NCBI GenBank assembly: GCA_963708245.1
Contig: OY970201.1
Location: 7,936,001 to 8,000,000, forward strand
From: CAVYXK01 sp963708245
GTDB taxonomy: Bacteria > Pseudomonadota > Alphaproteobacteria > Acetobacterales > Acetobacteraceae
Direction of reading: 5' to 3'
Length of the DNA stretch: 64,000 nt
Both the position numbers and the translations under genes were made by a program. Position 1 is the stretch's first letter, and each line of letters opens with the position of its first letter. The notes below the pieces were generated by a model, which worked only from the letters and a program-made list of their open reading frames with translations, did no database searches and was not told where the DNA came from. Below, piece by piece: positions 54,819 to 64,000 of this stretch.

Positions 54819-56558
54819 ATGCATATCGATGTGGTGCCCAACCGAGGCTCGCCCCCGGCCATCCTGCTACGCGAGAGCTACCGCGAGGATGGCAAGACCC
54901 GCAAACGCACGCTGGCAAACCTCTCCGCCTGGCCCGCCGAGCGCATCGAGCAGTTGCGTGCCGTGTTGCGCGGGGAGCGCTTGCTGCCCGCCAGCGAGGC
55001 GGTCGAGATCGTCCGCGCCCTGCCGCACGGCCACGTGCTCGCGGCCTTGGGCACCGCCCGACGGATCGACCTCGATGGGCTGCTGCCACGGCGGGCGCCG
55101 CAGCGGCGGCGTGATCTCGCTCTGGCGCTGATCATCGCCCGACTGCTCGAGCCGGCGGCCAAGCTCGCCACCGCGCGGATGCTGGATACCACCACCGCCT
55201 GTCATTCGTTGGGCGAGATGCTGGAGCTCGGCCGTGTCACCGCCCGCGAGCTCTACGCGACGCTCGACTGGCTGGCGAGCGAACAGCCGTTCATCGAAAC
55301 CACGCTGGCCCGCCGTCATCTCAAAGACGGCACCCTGCTGCTCTACGATGTCACTTCAACCTACCTGGAAGGACGCTGCTGCGAACTCGCGCAGCACGGT
55401 TACAGTCGTGACCACCGGGGCGATCGCCCGCAACTGGTGATCGGCCTGCTGTGCGCCGCGAACGGCTGCCCGGTGGCGGTCGAGGTGTTCGACGGCAACA
55501 CCGCCGATCCGGCGACGCTCGCCTCGCAGATCGACAAGCTCCGTCAGCGGTTCCGCTTGCAACGGGTGGTCATGGTGGGTGATCGCGGCCTGCTCACCAG
55601 CGCACGCATCGAGGAGACGCTGCGCCCGGCCGGGCTTGATTGGATCACCGCCCTGCGCGCGCCGGCGATCAAGGCGCTGGCCGCCGAGGGCGGGCCGCTG
55701 CAGCCCTCGCTGTTCGATGAGCGTGACATGGCCGAGATCACCAGCCCCGACTATCCGGGTGAACGCCTTGTGGTGTGTAAGAACCCGTTCCTGGCCGCCG
55801 AGCGGGCTCGCAAACGCCAGGAGCTTTTGGAGGCGACCGACAAGGACTTGCGCCGCATCCAGGCGCGCGTCGAGCGGCCGCGCAAGCCGCTGCGCGGCGC
55901 AGCAGCGATCGGCCAGGCGGTCGGCGCGGTGCTGGGCCGGCGCAGGATGGCCAAGCACTTCGAGATCAGGATCACCGATAGCGGATTCGAGTTCAACAGA
56001 AACGATGTCGCCATCGCCGCCGAGGCGGCGCTGGACGCCATCTATGTGCTGCGCACCAACCTTCCCGTCGAGCAGTCGGATGCCGCGGCCACCGTGCGGG
56101 CTTACAAAAGCCTGGCCCATGTGGAGCACGCTTTTCGCTCATTGAAGACGGTCGATCTCGAATTGCGACCAGTATTCCACTGGACCGCGCCACGGGTGCG
56201 CGGACACGTGCTCGTCTGCATGCTGGCCTATTACGTGGAATGGCATATGCGCCAGCGACTGGCACCGATCTTGTTCGATGAGCACGAGCCCGCGGTGCGC
56301 GAGGCGCAGCGCGCCTCGCCGGTAGCGAAGGCCAAGCCGTCGCCATCAGCGCAGCACAAGGCGGCTAGCAAACGCACCGATCCCGCTCAGGGTGAGCCGA
56401 TCCCGGTGCACAGCTTCCATACCCTGCTCGCGGATCTCGCCACACTGACGCGCAATGTCGTTCGCCTCGGCCGCGATCGGCTTACCGCGATCCTCGCCAC
56501 CCCCACCAAGGTTCAGCGCAAGGCTTTCGAGTTGCTCGGCATCGCCATCGCCGCGTAG
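54819..56558 (+). CDS. IS1634-family transposase
   Basis: A 579-residue IS4-like DDE transposase. N-terminal RESYREDGKTRKRTLANLS, the first catalytic Asp in LLYDVTSTYLEG, the second in VVMVGDRGLLTSARIEE, and the catalytic Glu in HVEHAFRSLKTVDLELRPVFHW. The frame is intact. An ATG near 54819 follows a CGGTGGGTCC; no better start is seen. The length fits the family. Confidence 0.92.
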   Translation: MHIDVVPNRGSPPAILLRESYREDGKTRKRTLANLSAWPAERIEQLRAVLRGERLLPASEAVEIVRALPHGHVLAALGTARRIDLDGLLPRRAPQRRRDLALALIIARLLEPAAKLATARMLDTTTACHSLGEMLELGRVTARELYATLDWLASEQPFIETTLARRHLKDGTLLLYDVTSTYLEGRCCELAQHGYSRDHRGDRPQLVIGLLCAANGCPVAVEVFDGNTADPATLASQIDKLRQRFRLQRVVMVGDRGLLTSARIEETLRPAGLDWITALRAPAIKALAAEGGPLQPSLFDERDMAEITSPDYPGERLVVCKNPFLAAERARKRQELLEATDKDLRRIQARVERPRKPLRGAAAIGQAVGAVLGRRRMAKHFEIRITDSGFEFNRNDVAIAAEAALDAIYVLRTNLPVEQSDAAATVRAYKSLAHVEHAFRSLKTVDLELRPVFHWTAPRVRGHVLVCMLAYYVEWHMRQRLAPILFDEHEPAVREAQRASPVAKAKPSPSAQHKAASKRTDPAQGEPIPVHSFHTLLADLATLTRNVVRLGRDRLTAILATPTKVQRKAFELLGIAIAA

Positions 56559-56601
56559 ACAGGTAGCCAACCCCGAAAACTGCCTAAATCAACGACTTGC
56601 G

Positions 56602-58512
56602 GTGCGCCGGTCAAAACCGGCAAGGAGTAGGAGGTGCAAGTCCCCCACGATGAAGGCGTAGCGAGCCGCATCGGCCCCGAGCCGTGCGCTGCCATCCGCG
56701 AGGGTGTCGGCGAAGCGTCGGCAGGGGAGCACACAGGCCAGCCATTGAGCCGCGAAAACTTGAGCAACCCGGGTGCCGACGTGTTCGTAATCACGGAAGG
56801 CCACATGGACGGACGCGATAACGCGAGTGTCTGTCCGACCCGGCGTGGTCGGAGACCCTGGCATGTGTGGAAGCTCTTTGTTCGGGAACCGGGAGGTCTC
56901 GGGCTTGGCCTGCGGCTGGACACGCAGGTCCGCATCGGAAAGGCGAGAAGCCGAAACCGATGATGCACGCGCCCGAGAAGTCTGACTCTGTCGTAGTAGC
57001 CGTGAAGCCGACGAACAAAGCGGAGCGATCCGCCGCGGAGCCGGTGGAGCCAAGGACAGGGACCAAGGGGAACGCGAGCCAGCAAAGCACGCGCCGGGCG
57101 CAGGACCGGGAAAGTGTGTCACAGGCGCTGGACCGCGTACGGCTCGCCGCAAGGCGAGGGGAGAAGGAGAGGTTCACTGCGCTCCTTCACCACATCAATC
57201 CCGAGATGCTGCGGTCGGCGTTCCACGCGATGAAGCGTGACGCAGCCCCGGGCGTCGACGGCATGACGTGGGAGACCTATGAACAGGGCCTCGATCAACG
57301 GATCGCAGACCTGCACACAAGGGTCCAAACAGGAGCGTACCGGGCACTGCCGTCCCGCCGGAGCTACATTCCGAAGGAAGACGGCAGCAAGCGCCCGCTC
57401 GCGGTCACGGCGCTCGAAGACAAGATTGTCCAGAGGGCGGTGGCGGCGGTGCTGAACGTGATCTACGAGCAAGACTTCCTCGGGTTCTCGTATGGGTTCC
57501 GACCGGGGCGCAGCCAGCACGACGCGCTGGATGCACTGATTGTTGGGATCAGCAGCAGGAAGGTGAACTTCATACTGGACGCCGACATCCGATCGTTTTT
57601 CACGGAAGTTTCCCAGGAATGGGTCGTCCGCTTCCTGGAACATCGGATCGGCGACAGGCGCATCCTCCGGCTCGTCCAGAAATGGTTGCGGGCCGGGGTC
57701 CTGGAAGATGGAGCGGTAACGATAGAGGAAAAGGGGACGGGACAGGGTTCGGTGATCTCACCGCTGCTCGCGAACGTCTATCTCCACTACGTCTTCGACC
57801 TCTGGGCCGAACGCTGGCGACGGCGCGAGGCCACGGGCGACATGATCATGGTGCGGTACGCCGACGACATCGTCGTGGGCTTCCAACATGAGAGTGACGC
57901 CCGGCGCTTCTGGGACGCGATGCGTGATAGGCTGCGGGAGTTCGCGCTGTCGCTGCACCCGGACAAGACCCGGCTGATCGCGTTCGGCCGCTTTGCGGCG
58001 CAGAACCGCGAGAAGCAGGGGCTTGGCAAACCGGAAACCTTCAAGTTCCTGGGCTTTGTACTCATCTGCGGCAAGTCCCGGCGAGGCGACTTCCAGATCA
58101 GGAGGAAGTCGCGTCGGGATCGCATGGGCGCGAAGTTGCGGGAGACCAAGGAGGCGCTGCGGGAGCGGAGGCACGTGCCAATCCCGGAAGTCGGGAGGTG
58201 GCTCGCGCAGGTCGTCGCTGGATACTTCGCCTACCACGCCGTGCCGACTAACAGCCCGGCGTTGGCTGCGTTCCGCTACCATGTCGTGATCCTATGGCAC
58301 CGGCAGCTTTGCCGGCGCAGCCAGCGGGCATACGTGGCGTGGCAGCGGATGGCGAAACTGGCCGACGAGTTTCTCCCCAAGCCCCGTGTCCTGCATCCCT
58401 GGCCGAGCGTGCGGTTTGCCGTCAGGCACCCGAGGTAGGAGCCGTGTGCGGGAATTCCGCTCGCACGGATCTGTGCGGGGGGCGCTCAGCAATGGGCGTC
58501 CCTACCGCGAAC
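56602..58512 (+). mobile_element. Group II intron
   Basis: The 5' end begins GTGCGCC at 56602, the GTGYG consensus, followed by about 350 bases of structured RNA. The 3' end has domain V, GAGCCGTGTGCGGGAATTCC closing with GGATC (about 58438-58470), with the AGC triad, and a domain VI hairpin with CCTAC at 58501-58505. The maturase gene lies in domain IV. It has inserted about 20 bases inside the right tip of an IS1634 element. The exact 3' splice base (58505-58512) is uncertain. Confidence 0.85.
56960..58438 (+). CDS. ltrA: Group II intron reverse transcriptase/maturase
   Basis: A 492-residue maturase with RT motifs: GVDGMTWETYEQGL (RT-1), RPLAVTALEDKIVQRAVA (RT-2/3), FSYGFRPGRSQHDAL, GTGQGSVISPLLANVYLHY (RT-4) and the catalytic YADD in MVRYADDIVVGF (RT-5). 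A thumb/X domain ends the protein (VGRWLAQVVAGYFAYHAVP, then FRYHVVILWH); no HNH endonuclease domain follows, so it is an endonuclease-less form. The ATG pair at 56960/56963 is chosen by closeness to the first homologous block. Confidence 0.92.
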   Translation: MMHAPEKSDSVVVAVKPTNKAERSAAEPVEPRTGTKGNASQQSTRRAQDRESVSQALDRVRLAARRGEKERFTALLHHINPEMLRSAFHAMKRDAAPGVDGMTWETYEQGLDQRIADLHTRVQTGAYRALPSRRSYIPKEDGSKRPLAVTALEDKIVQRAVAAVLNVIYEQDFLGFSYGFRPGRSQHDALDALIVGISSRKVNFILDADIRSFFTEVSQEWVVRFLEHRIGDRRILRLVQKWLRAGVLEDGAVTIEEKGTGQGSVISPLLANVYLHYVFDLWAERWRRREATGDMIMVRYADDIVVGFQHESDARRFWDAMRDRLREFALSLHPDKTRLIAFGRFAAQNREKQGLGKPETFKFLGFVLICGKSRRGDFQIRRKSRRDRMGAKLRETKEALRERRHVPIPEVGRWLAQVVAGYFAYHAVPTNSPALAAFRYHVVILWHRQLCRRSQRAYVAWQRMAKLADEFLPKPRVLHPWPSVRFAVRHPR

Positions 58513-58540
58513 TCAAAAGTGGGTAAAGTTCAGGTTAGTG

Positions 58541-58844
58541 CCAAACATGCTGTCTGCAGCGAACGAGACAATCCAGAACGCACTGCTGATAGCACGGTTT
58601 GCGTGACACCAATAATTCGACCTCAGGGCTTCAATGGACCCGACAATTTATCTGCATCTCTGGTCCGGAAATGTAAAGAATTTTATCGCATCAACCAGCT
58701 CATGTACCAATTCTTACTAGAAATGTGGCCCTGCTCTACGGCCAGCGGTTCTACCCGGAGACGCCGAACCACGCAGTGGCTGAGCCACTTTCAACTGGGT
58801 GAGGTTGAGGCTCATTGCCGATGTAATTTCGCAGGGCAAACCGC
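58541..58844. other. Gene-free stretch between IS1634 and copy 2
   Basis: About 300 bases with lower GC than the surroundings and no credible frame or RNA gene. It should hold the promoter of the membrane-protein pseudogene that follows, but I see no clear motif. Confidence 0.4.
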
Positions 58845-60644
58845 ATGCCTCATCAACCGGACAGCGTTTATCCTGAAAGAGACTGGCCTACGACAGCGAC
58901 TGGCTGGGTTCCCGACGAGACGACGATTTGGCCATTGGCGAACAAGGTTGGCGCCTGGCTGGTGGTGGGTGCCGCCGGATTGTTGGAAGGTGCAAATGGT
59001 CGTACTCAATACCTGGGTGATTGGATATCCTATCTGAACGTCAGCCGTGCAGTAGCAGTCCACGACGCCGGGTATCCGGCCCTCACAGTGTTGTACGGGC
59101 GTTCGCGCCGGCGACACCCGAGGGCGAATGGTACGCCATCACCTGCCTCAGTTGGGTGATCTTCCTCGGCGCCTATGCCTGCTGGCGATATCTCGTCGGC
59201 AGAGCGATCATTTTCAACCGCCCAGAATCGGCAGCGATGGCTGACCACCCTGTCGCGATCTGGACAACCTGCAGTGTGTTTCTCGGGTGTAATCTCGGCC
59301 TCGGCAATGTTTCGGCCGTTTCTCCGGATCTTCTCGTAACTGCGGCCTTCATCTTGGCGTCAGGCTAGCTCCTCGAGTTGATCATGCGTCCGACCTCCAG
59401 GCGCGCCGCCTGTCTGGGCGCTTTGCTTGGCGTCGCGATCTGGATCAAGCGCGTCTTTGTGGCCCTCACAGGTATCTTCCTCTTGACAATACTTCTCGTC
59501 TGCTCAGCGAAGCGTCTGCCCTGGCGAGCGTTCGGTGTTGCTGCGGCTGTTTGCATCCCACTTTGCGCATGTTACGCAGCCGTAGTATACTGGTCTTCAG
59601 GGAGTCTCACTGTGGGGGCGTCCGGCGCTCTGAACTACGCATGGCACGTCAACCAGCTTCCGCATTGGACCAACTGGCAGGGCGGCCCCTCACAGTTCGG
59701 CATGCCGATCCGCCCGACAAGGCAACTTCTGACGGGGTTACCCGCTTTTGAGTTCGCCTCTCCGTTCCACAGCACAGTATCCGCCATATAACGACGTGGC
59801 GTATTGGTACGAGGGATTCCGCCATTTTCACAGCCCTGAGCTCGAGCTCATCGCCATCGGTCGATCCCTCTACAATCTGGCCCGAATAACGGCTCACCAT
59901 CCGATCCTCCTCTGCGTAGGAGCAGCATTGCTGATCATCGCGTTGCGGCGCGGATGGCGCCAAGCGGCTTACGCAACGGTGAAGTCCGGGTGGCCCCTCC
60001 TGCTGCCGGCGCTAGCGGGCCTCGGCACCTATGTCGCGGTCCATGTGGAGGACCGTTACATTAGTGCCTTCGTCTCGATCATCGCCTTGTTTTCGTTGGC
60101 GCCGCTGCTTGACCCGAAGCTTCCGTCCCGAAAATCTCTGACTGCTGCACTCATGCTGATCTATATGACGGGATCTGCGGTGGAGCTTGCGCGGATCGAC
60201 GACGGCGCCTTCCGCGCAGCGCTATATCATGCTGATTTCCACAGCGATCCGCAGTGGAGGCTCGCGGCAGCATTGTCCGCCCGCGGACTGAAGCCGGGCG
60301 ACGCGGTTGCTGTAATCCGCGACAGCATTCCACCGTGGCGTTGCAGTTGGGCTTATGTCTCTGGTTTATGCATCGTCGCGGAGTTCGGATCACTTCCCTG
60401 GCGCGTAGCCCTAGGTGACCGCACGAGGTTCGACCCCAATTCTGGTCCGGGCTACACGGATTTCGGGGAACTGTTCTGGAGCGAGCTCGGGCCGGAGCAG
60501 CGGGCGCAGATCATCAAAGCATTTGCGACCACTGGCGCGCGCGCGATCGTATCTTTGTCGAAGCCAAACTCCGCACCCGCAACAGGATGGCAACACCTGG
60601 TCGGAACTGGTGCTTGGATCAACGACTTCCGGGAGGCGCAGTGA
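58845..60644 (+). pseudogene. GT-C-like polytopic membrane protein (copy 2), several lesions
   Basis: A paralogue of the 47764-49666 gene: WLVVGAAGLLEGANGRTQYL and GDWISYLNVSRAV match copy 1. About 12 residues are lost after NVSRAVA; a frameshift near 59100 leads to VRAFAPATPEGEWYAITCL; a TAG at 59366 replaces a Leu codon (ILASG-stop-LLEL) in frame; and at 59762-59768 the reading must move +1, exactly where copy 1 does, to continue QYPPYNDVAYWYEGFRHF. The last 298 residues are open to 60644 and end LVGTGAWINDFREAQ. The copy is dead upstream, though its C-terminal half looks conserved. Confidence 0.75.
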
Positions 60645-60725
60645 CGCGACCTCGCCGGAGAATGGAGCACAAACTGTTAGCCTCGGAGGGGGCTTATGGC
60701 CGAAGCGTCCGTTCGTGGCCTCTCC

Positions 60726-63700
60726 TCACGCCCGCCGCACCACCTCCTCCGTCACCCCGCCAAGTGGGACCGGCAGGTGCTTGATGAACTCCTTCGGCAC
60801 CACCTGCCAGATCTGCGGCAGCGTGCGATCCCAGTCGTGCAGCAGCCGCGCGGCATAACGCGAGTTGGTCTCCGCTACATGCCGGGCAACGAGATCCCGG
60901 ACCACCCGCTCCCAATGCGGGTGCGCGACACGTTGCCAGATCAGCGTGTCGGGGTTCACCCGCTTCTCGAACAGGTTCTCTGGGTCATAGACGAACGCCA
61001 TTCCACCGGTGAAGCCGGCGCCGAAATTGTCGCCAATGGACCCCAGAATCACCGCCGTGCCGCCGGTCATGTACTCGCAGCCATTCGATCCGCAGCCCTC
61101 TACCACCGTCTCGGCGCCGGAGTTGCGCACGGCGAAGCGCTCGCCGGCCTGGCCGGCGGCGAATAGGGCACCGCTGGTTGCCCCGTACAGCACGGTGTTG
61201 CCGATGATGGTGTTCTCGTTGCTGCGCAAGTTCGACGACGGCGGCGGCCGCACCACGATGGTGGCACCGGACAACCCCTTGCCCACGTAATCATTCGCGT
61301 CGCCAAACAGCTCCAGCTTCAGCCCCTGCACGGCAAACGCACCGAGCGACTGGCCGGCCGAGCCGCGCAGCCGCACCGTCAGGTGCCCCGGCTGCAGCCT
61401 CGCCATCCCGAACCGCCGCGTGATCTTCGATGAGATCTTGGTGCCGATCGCCCGGTGCGTGTTCCGGATCGTGTACTGAAGCTGCATCTTCTCGCCGTGC
61501 TCGAACAGCGCCCGCGCGTCGGCGATCATCTGCGCGTCCAGCGTCTCCGGTACCTCGTTGCGGCCTTCAAGCGTGCAATAGCGAGCGAACGGCCCCGGGT
61601 CGGCCTGGGCGAGCAGCGGATTCAGGTCGAGATCATCCAGGATATCGGCGCCGCGACTGACCTGGTGCAACAGGTCGGTCCGCCCGATCACGTCTTTCAG
61701 GCTGCGGAAGCCGAGCCCGGCCAGGATATTGCGCACGTCGTCGGCGATGAAGGAAAACAGGTTGATCACTTTCTCCGGGCTGCCGTCGAACCGCGCGCGC
61801 AGCGTTTCGTTCTGCGTGCACACCCCAACCGGGCAGGTGTTGGAATGGCATTGCCGCACCATAATGCAGCCCATCGCGATCAGGCTGGCGGTGCCGATCC
61901 CGAATTCCTCGGCTCCCAGCATGGCCGCGATCACCACATCGCGTCCGGTCTTGATGCCACCGTCAGTGCGCAGCCGGACGCGGTGGCGCAGCCGGTTAAG
62001 CATCAGCACCTGATGCGTCTCGGAAAGCCCCATCTCCCAGGGAAGGCCCGCATATTTGATCGAGCTCTGCGGCGACGCACCGGTGCCGCCCGAGTGGCCC
62101 GAGATCAGGATCGCATCCGCCTTGGCCTTCGCCACGCCGGCGGCGATCGTACCGATCCCCGAGCGCGCCACCAGCTTCACGCAGACCGTCGCGTCCGGGT
62201 TGATCTGCTTAAGATCGTAGATGAGCTGCGCGAGGTCCTCGATCGAATAGATATCGTGATGCGGCGGGGGGCTGATCAGCATCACGCCCGGCGTCGAGTG
62301 CCGCAACCGCCCGATCAGCGCGGATACCTTGATCCCCGGCAACTGACCACCCTCGCCCGGCTTGGCGCCCTGCGCGATCTTGATCTCGATCTCGCGGCAG
62401 TTGTTCAGGAACTCGGCAGTGACGCCGAACCGCCCGGAGGCGATCTGCTTGATCGCCGAGGACGCATTGTCCCCGTTCGCGCGCGGCCTGTAGCGCGCCG
62501 GGTCCTCGCCGCCCTCGCCGCTGTCGGAGCGTGCGCCGATCCGGTTCATCGCGATCGATAGCGTCTCATGCGCTTCGGGCGACAGCGCGCCGAGCGAGAT
62601 GCCGGGCGCAACCAGCCGCTTGCGGATCTCGGTGATGCTCTCGACCTCGTCCACCGGGATCGGCTTCACCCCTTCGGTACGGAAATCAAGCAAATCACGC
62701 AGCGCCACCGGCGGCAGCTTGCGCACGCCCTCGGCATAGCGGCGGTAGATCGCGTAGCTGTCGGTGGCGACAGCCGTCTGCAACGTATGGATCAGCGTCG
62801 GGTCGAACGCATGCGATTCCCCGCCATGCCGGCGAAGCTTGTAAATGCCGCCCACTGGCAAGGTCACCACCTCGGCATTCCAGGCCAGCGCATGCTGATC
62901 CAGCACCTTGCGGGCGATCCCCGGCAGGCCGATTCCGGAAATGCGCGACGGCATGCCAGGGAAGAATTCCGCTACCAGCGCGCGAGACAGGCCGATCGCC
63001 TCGAAATTGTATCCACCGCGATAGGAGGAGATCACGCTGATCCCCATCTTCGACATGACCTTGAGTAGGCCCTTATCGACTGCCTTCTTGTAGCGCTGCA
63101 CCGCCTGTTTTAGGGTCAGCTCGCCGAACAGGCCGCGGCGGTGGCGGTCGGCGATCAATTCCTGGGCCAGATACGCGTTCACCGTGGTGGCGCCGACGCC
63201 GATCAGCACGGCGAAATAGTGCACGTCCATGCACTCGGCGCAGCGCACGTTCAGGCTGGTGAAGGTGCGCAGCGACTGGCGCACCAGGTGCGTATGCACG
63301 CCGCCCGTGGCGAGGATCATCGGGAGCGGCGCGCGCCCCGGCCCATCGTTTTCATCGGTCAGGATCACATGCGTGCAGCCGGCGCGTACGCCTTCCTCGG
63401 CCTCTCTCCGGATCCGCTCCAGCGCGGCGCGCAAGCCAGGCTCGCCGTCGGCCACCGGGAAGGTGCAATCGACCACACAGGCTGACGTACCCATGAACGC
63501 GCGCATCGCCTGAAACTCAGCGGTCGATAGCACCGGGCTTTCGAGCTGCAGCAGGTCGCACTGGTTCTGGTCCTCATCCAGCACATTGCCGAGATTGCCG
63601 AGCCTGGTCTTCAGCGTCATTACGCGGGTTTCGCGCAGGCTGTCGATCGGCGGGTTGGTAACTTGGCTGAAGGTCTGGCGGAAGAAATGGTGCAGCCCGC

Positions 63701-64000
63701 GATAGCGGTCCGACAGCACGGCGACCGGCGTGTCGTCGCCCATCGAACCGACCGGCTCCTGTGCCTCCTCCACCATCGGATGCAGGATCAGCTCCAGCTC
63801 TTCCAGCGAAAACCCAACCGAGAGCTGGCGCCGACGGAGCTCCTCGCCCTGATACAGCACCGGTTCCGGCGCATCGGTCTTCACAATGTGGTCGATCTCG
63901 GTAATCCGCCGGGCCCAGTCGCCGAACGGCTGGCGCGCGGCCAGCATGTCCTTCAGTTCATCGTCGCGATAGAAGCGCGCCGTGGCCAAGTCGACGGCTA
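60726..64000 (-). CDS. gltB: Glutamate synthase (NADPH) large subunit, C-terminal two thirds
   Basis: About 1,090 residues of GltB; the N-terminal glutaminase part lies beyond the right edge, and the frame is open to 64000. The central domain has SVGFSLEELELILHPM and the FMN-binding synthase domain GEGGEDPARYRPRANGD and PGEGGQLPGIKV, the [3Fe-4S] cysteines in CIMVRQCHSNTCPVGVC, and the C-terminal GXGXG domain with GSNGCEYMTGGTAVILG. It makes two glutamates from glutamine and 2-oxoglutarate with GltD. No lesion is visible in the 3.3 kb shown. Confidence 0.95.
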   Translation of the reverse strand, partial: AVDLATARFYRDDELKDMLAARQPFGDWARRITEIDHIVKTDAPEPVLYQGEELRRRQLSVGFSLEELELILHPMVEEAQEPVGSMGDDTPVAVLSDRYRGLHHFFRQTFSQVTNPPIDSLRETRVMTLKTRLGNLGNVLDEDQNQCDLLQLESPVLSTAEFQAMRAFMGTSACVVDCTFPVADGEPGLRAALERIRREAEEGVRAGCTHVILTDENDGPGRAPLPMILATGGVHTHLVRQSLRTFTSLNVRCAECMDVHYFAVLIGVGATTVNAYLAQELIADRHRRGLFGELTLKQAVQRYKKAVDKGLLKVMSKMGISVISSYRGGYNFEAIGLSRALVAEFFPGMPSRISGIGLPGIARKVLDQHALAWNAEVVTLPVGGIYKLRRHGGESHAFDPTLIHTLQTAVATDSYAIYRRYAEGVRKLPPVALRDLLDFRTEGVKPIPVDEVESITEIRKRLVAPGISLGALSPEAHETLSIAMNRIGARSDSGEGGEDPARYRPRANGDNASSAIKQIASGRFGVTAEFLNNCREIEIKIAQGAKPGEGGQLPGIKVSALIGRLRHSTPGVMLISPPPHHDIYSIEDLAQLIYDLKQINPDATVCVKLVARSGIGTIAAGVAKAKADAILISGHSGGTGASPQSSIKYAGLPWEMGLSETHQVLMLNRLRHRVRLRTDGGIKTGRDVVIAAMLGAEEFGIGTASLIAMGCIMVRQCHSNTCPVGVCTQNETLRARFDGSPEKVINLFSFIADDVRNILAGLGFRSLKDVIGRTDLLHQVSRGADILDDLDLNPLLAQADPGPFARYCTLEGRNEVPETLDAQMIADARALFEHGEKMQLQYTIRNTHRAIGTKISSKITRRFGMARLQPGHLTVRLRGSAGQSLGAFAVQGLKLELFGDANDYVGKGLSGATIVVRPPPSSNLRSNENTIIGNTVLYGATSGALFAAGQAGERFAVRNSGAETVVEGCGSNGCEYMTGGTAVILGSIGDNFGAGFTGGMAFVYDPENLFEKRVNPDTLIWQRVAHPHWERVVRDLVARHVAETNSRYAARLLHDWDRTLPQIWQVVPKEFIKHLPVPLGGVTEEVVRRA

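Larger units (their letters stand above)
54691..58540 (+). mobile_element. IS1634-family insertion sequence carrying a group II intron
   Basis: The left tip near 54691 (TTAGTCCGAACTTAGATCCA, then CTTTCC) and the right tip near 58537-58511, read on the minus strand (TAACCTGAACTTTACCCACT, then TTT), match with a few changes and one gap, as imperfect inverted repeats. Between them are a complete IS1634 transposase and, between its stop and the right tip, a group II intron. Without the intron the element would be about 1.9 kb, a normal size. Tips are approximate. Confidence 0.65.

Noticed and set aside
61455..62561. 368-codon plus-strand frame
   Set aside because: Antisense to gltB, whose motifs are unmistakable; the composition is that of a shadow frame.

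Overview
The window looks like a chromosomal piece of a GC-rich alphaproteobacterium, most likely a member of the Acetobacteraceae or a close relative. This is inferred from the strong GC bias, the kdsD-lptC-lptA-lptB-rpoN-hpf gene order, and the TonB-receptor, CoA-transferase and transposase types. No species can be named from the sequence alone.

Positions 1-20.7 kb form a catabolic and envelope region: a CitE-like lyase, a lipoprotein with a small helical partner, a serine hydrolase, a CaiB-type CoA-transferase, a cobalamin riboswitch with a frameshifted BtuB-like receptor, a PduO-type cobalamin adenosyltransferase, a LolA-like protein, a SWIM/SNF2 helicase, a D-aminopeptidase, a two-subunit CoA-transferase, an esterase-like protein and an orphan peptide-binding protein. 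20.7-28.2 kb holds two tandem HtrA-type proteases and a complete polar amino-acid ABC operon ending in an FAD oxidoreductase. 28.3-36.2 kb is core: a membrane protein, hpf, rpoN, lptBAC, kdsD, rnd and a tRNA-Leu(CAG).

36.2-42.7 kb is eroded accessory DNA: a dead IS3 element sitting inside IS21-like terminal repeats, a broken cupin, a regulator remnant, a broken MFS transporter and several small genes. 42.8-47.4 kb is again intact (aminotransferase, hydrolase, secD, secF). 47.7-60.6 kb carries two diverged copies of one large polytopic membrane protein. They flank a stack of mobile DNA: an acyltransferase fragment cut by an IS3 element, an IS21 element with a broken istA, and an IS1634 element whose right end is occupied by a group II intron. 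The window ends in the 3' part of gltB on the minus strand.

Two patterns stand out. First, about a dozen accessory genes carry frameshifts, nonsense codons or deletions, while every long housekeeping gene is open; that points to real gene erosion more than to random sequencing error. Second, the two membrane-protein paralogues, only roughly 60% alike by eye, both change reading frame by +1 at exactly the same alignment position and stay open for about 300 codons afterwards. This is the best candidate here for something undescribed: recoding, restart, or an old shared lesion.
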